The notes under the pieces are model-generated. The model searched no databases and was not told the origin of the DNA. It saw only the letters and a program-made list of their open reading frames with translations. A DNA stretch of 64,000 nt from Clarkia xantiana subsp. parviflora (taxonomy: Eukaryota; Streptophyta; Magnoliopsida; Myrtales; Onagraceae): NCBI GenBank assembly GCA_036873135.1, contig JAPTYO010000007.1:19388763-19452762 (forward strand). The letters are read 5' to 3'. How positions within the stretch are numbered: the first letter of the stretch is position 1; each line of letters starts with the position of its first letter. This document shows, in pieces, positions 62,201 through 64,000 of the stretch. The position numbers and the translations under genes were made by a program.

Positions 62201-62452
62201 ATAATTTAATATAAATTAAGTCAGTCCATAACTCTAAAAAAAAAGGTTAATTATACATCCCATAATGACAAGATTTTTAATTAAAACGGATAAAGGGCTG
62301 AACAACTAAGCTAGAATTTATATTATATATATATGGTTTACCCTAGTCGATATATGTTGGTGCGAGTTTGCGTTTGACTTGTATTGCTTTGTCTTTTGCT
62401 TAAAGAGCTGTATAACCTAACCCGCACAGGCCACGTCACCAACCAAATCATC
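59251..62452. other. AT-rich intergenic DNA; one orphan gene-like patch
   Basis: Mostly AT-rich, with no gene. 59510-59719 has higher GC and on the minus strand reads as about 60 protein-like codons (includes NKGVFGFKAGLDLQFEAF), which I cannot assign. Confidence 0.4.
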
Positions 62453-62461
62453 TATATTTAA
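62453..62461 (+). promoter_or_regulatory. TATA box of the small plant-specific gene
   Basis: TATATTTAA lies 73 bp before the ATG at 62534, leaving a leader of about 45-50 nt that contains a CT repeat (CTCTCTCT). Confidence 0.6.
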
Positions 62462-62533
62462 ACCGATGCCTTCTTTGCACTCCATACTGAAGAGATCTCT
62501 CTCTCTAGCTAGCTTCACAAAACCAAGAAAGAA

Positions 62534-62791
62534 ATGGAAGGTCTGATTCCTTTGGTGTACAAAGCAATTGTGCAGTACAAGAATGGAAATCAAGCATGGT
62601 TCCCACACTCACCTTCGTCTTCGTACATAAGACTTCCTGGAGATTCGGGTCGGTTCGACACTTCGGATACTCAGCTGTTTCGACCCGACTGTGGTTTCTC
62701 CACTTCTTCTTCGTCTAATTCCCAAGTGATGATTTCGTCGGTTGTTCAATCTCCTCTCACGCACCTGACCCCTCGCAGAGCAGTTGCTTGA
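62534..62791 (+). CDS. small plant-specific protein of unknown function (85 aa)
   Basis: A single frame of 85 residues starting MEGLIPLVYKAIVQYKNGNQ, with PGDSGRF in the middle and a serine-rich C-terminal half (FSTSSSSNSQ). I recall similar short MEGLIP...YK proteins with a PGDSGRF motif as uncharacterised, plant-wide conserved proteins; that recollection is the main support. A TATA box, short CT-rich leader and an AAGAAATGG start context support expression. There is no signal peptide, membrane segment or known domain. No function is proposed. Confidence 0.75.
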   Translation: MEGLIPLVYKAIVQYKNGNQAWFPHSPSSSYIRLPGDSGRFDTSDTQLFRPDCGFSTSSSSNSQVMISSVVQSPLTHLTPRRAVA

Positions 62792-63254
62792 TGGGCGCGC
62801 AAACCGTAAACACGGGCGTATATCGACCGATTAGTACTGGATATTATGGTAATTCAAAGGGATGAACAAGTTGTGAATATTTACGTTTTAGTTTATATGG
62901 AATGATATGGTTTTCTATTTTGATAGTAATAAGCATGGAATAACTAAAAAGGGTTGACATGCATATATACTTTACGAAATCATGAAGATATGTAAGTAAG
63001 TGGCCGGGGACGCGCTTTTGTAAATGAAATTGAATAATTGTTGGAGGATATATATATCCTACTATATATGTGTTGGTCAAAGGGCCATCCCTGTTAAGTT
63101 CCAAGGTACTCGATTAAATAATACGTGTGGAATTCTGATAATATATATAAAACATATGGTTATGCCTTATTCATTATTAAGGTCGCCTGTTCCCTTGCTC
63201 CAAAACCAACACGTACGAATTGTTAGAAGAAGCCATGACCTAGAATCACAAGAG

Positions 63255-63425
63255 ATTACGATCCCGACAAACACATGGACGGTCTTAGTAGATGGAGCGG
63301 TCTGGAAAGACTCGATTCGTGTTTTTGTAGTGGTTGTCAATTTGAACCCTAATAACATAGTGGTAGCAATTTCTATTTGTAATGCGTTTTGTGACAACCC
63401 CATTTTGGCAGAAGGTATTGCTTGA
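63255..63425 (+). pseudogene. decayed RNase H-like (RVT_3-type) fragment
   Basis: The frame contains TNTWTVLVDGAVWKD, then VVVVNLNPNNIVVAIS and CDNPILAEGIA. The order VDGA...LNPNNxVVA...DNPxxAEGIA resembles the start of the RNase H-like domain found in plant non-LTR retrotransposons and their domesticated relatives. It ends at a stop right after AEGIA, and the downstream catalytic part is not in frame. The sequence to about 63720 could be the broken remainder, since it ends near AATAAAAAC. Probably a LINE relic. Confidence 0.45.
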
Positions 63426-64000
63426 CGAACTTGACTCCTACTAGCACGATCATATAACAGGAACATCAGTTTTTTTTTTCTTCAGACTCTACGATAGTTT
63501 TGGATCAGATGCGCTTCACAAACTTTTATAGCTTCCTTGTTTGGGGTCCTTCCGGACATTAGACGTTTATTACTGTTTTTTCCTTCTTTAAAACTTTGTA
63601 GGATAACATGTCAGTTGTTCAGTTATCTCATTTCGCAGCGTCAGTCGGAGCCTGATTCTATATATCCAAGTATCCCTAGTTGTAATGTTTTCTTTTAATT
63701 TCATATATTATCCTTTAACAAAAAATAAAAACTTTTTCACATTTTCAGTCTCTCTAAATATTACACTGCCAAAGTATTCTCTACTATTCTCTAAATCCGA
63801 TGTGCAAGGCTTTTTCTCGTATTGAGATTTGAGACTCGTTTCTTAACCAGCTAAGTCAATCTTATAGAGTTAAGAAAATTTAAGGCCGAATTTATGCAAG
63901 GTTAAGATCTACTGTACATAAACGCTCTATTGACGTGAATTGAACAAAAAAAATTCAAGGTTTTGTTAAGCAACGTAGTAAACTTCTAGCTAGACCAGGC

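Overview
The window is nuclear DNA of a flowering plant, almost certainly a eudicot. The evidence is AT-rich intergenic sequence full of small transposable elements, GT-AG introns, a plant-type intron-containing tRNA-Tyr gene, and proteins of plant-only families (PSI/DUF668, DUF604 glycosyltransferase, SUPERMAN-type zinc finger, LHW-type bHLH). No prokaryotic or organellar gene organisation is visible.

Layout. Bases 1-3870 are the 3' part of a Ty3/gypsy-type LTR retrotransposon: two unrelated tandem arrays (54-bp and 66-bp units), a polypurine tract and one LTR with a TATA box. From about 3.9 to 14.4 kb there is gene-poor DNA with a hAT element, a tRNA-Tyr gene, a Mutator-like foldback element and a larger duplicated inverted-repeat element. 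A PSI-like (DUF3475/DUF668) gene lies at 14.4-15.9 kb (minus). From 16.4 to 24.7 kb there is a Mutator-like element, a GC-rich hAT element, a short Helitron and further decayed repeats. A three-exon GT31/DUF604 glycosyltransferase gene (25.4-29.4 kb, minus) carries a hAT element in intron 1. A second copy of the GC-rich hAT element is at 30.9 kb. A SUPERMAN-like zinc-finger gene lies at 36.8-37.7 kb (minus). A very short LTR retroelement carrying about 385 bp of 18S rRNA sequence is at 41.2-41.75 kb. A 2.27-kb Mutator-like element with very long inverted repeats and a coding-like interior (probable Pack-MULE) ends 135 bp downstream of a ten-exon LONESOME HIGHWAY-like bHLH gene (49.3-53.2 kb, minus), whose leader has an upstream ORF. 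A nested pair of hAT elements occupies 57.2-58.1 kb. A small plant-specific gene at 62.5 kb (plus) is followed by a decayed RNase H-like fragment.

The genes do not form a pathway. They are independent regulators or enzymes: a growth-related PSI protein, a Golgi-type glycosyltransferase, an EAR-type repressor, a vascular-type bHLH factor and a small protein of unknown function. I assembled the two multi-exon genes by hand from splice sites, reading phase and family resemblance.

The most unusual object is the 41,157-41,750 retroelement. It has 5-bp target duplications, TG/CA ends, a tRNA-iMet-type primer binding site and a purine tract, but almost all of its 5' LTR is replaced by 18S rRNA sequence. 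The other recurrent theme is a set of foldback Mutator-like elements that all begin GGGTTAA and sit in AT-rich 9-10 bp target duplications.
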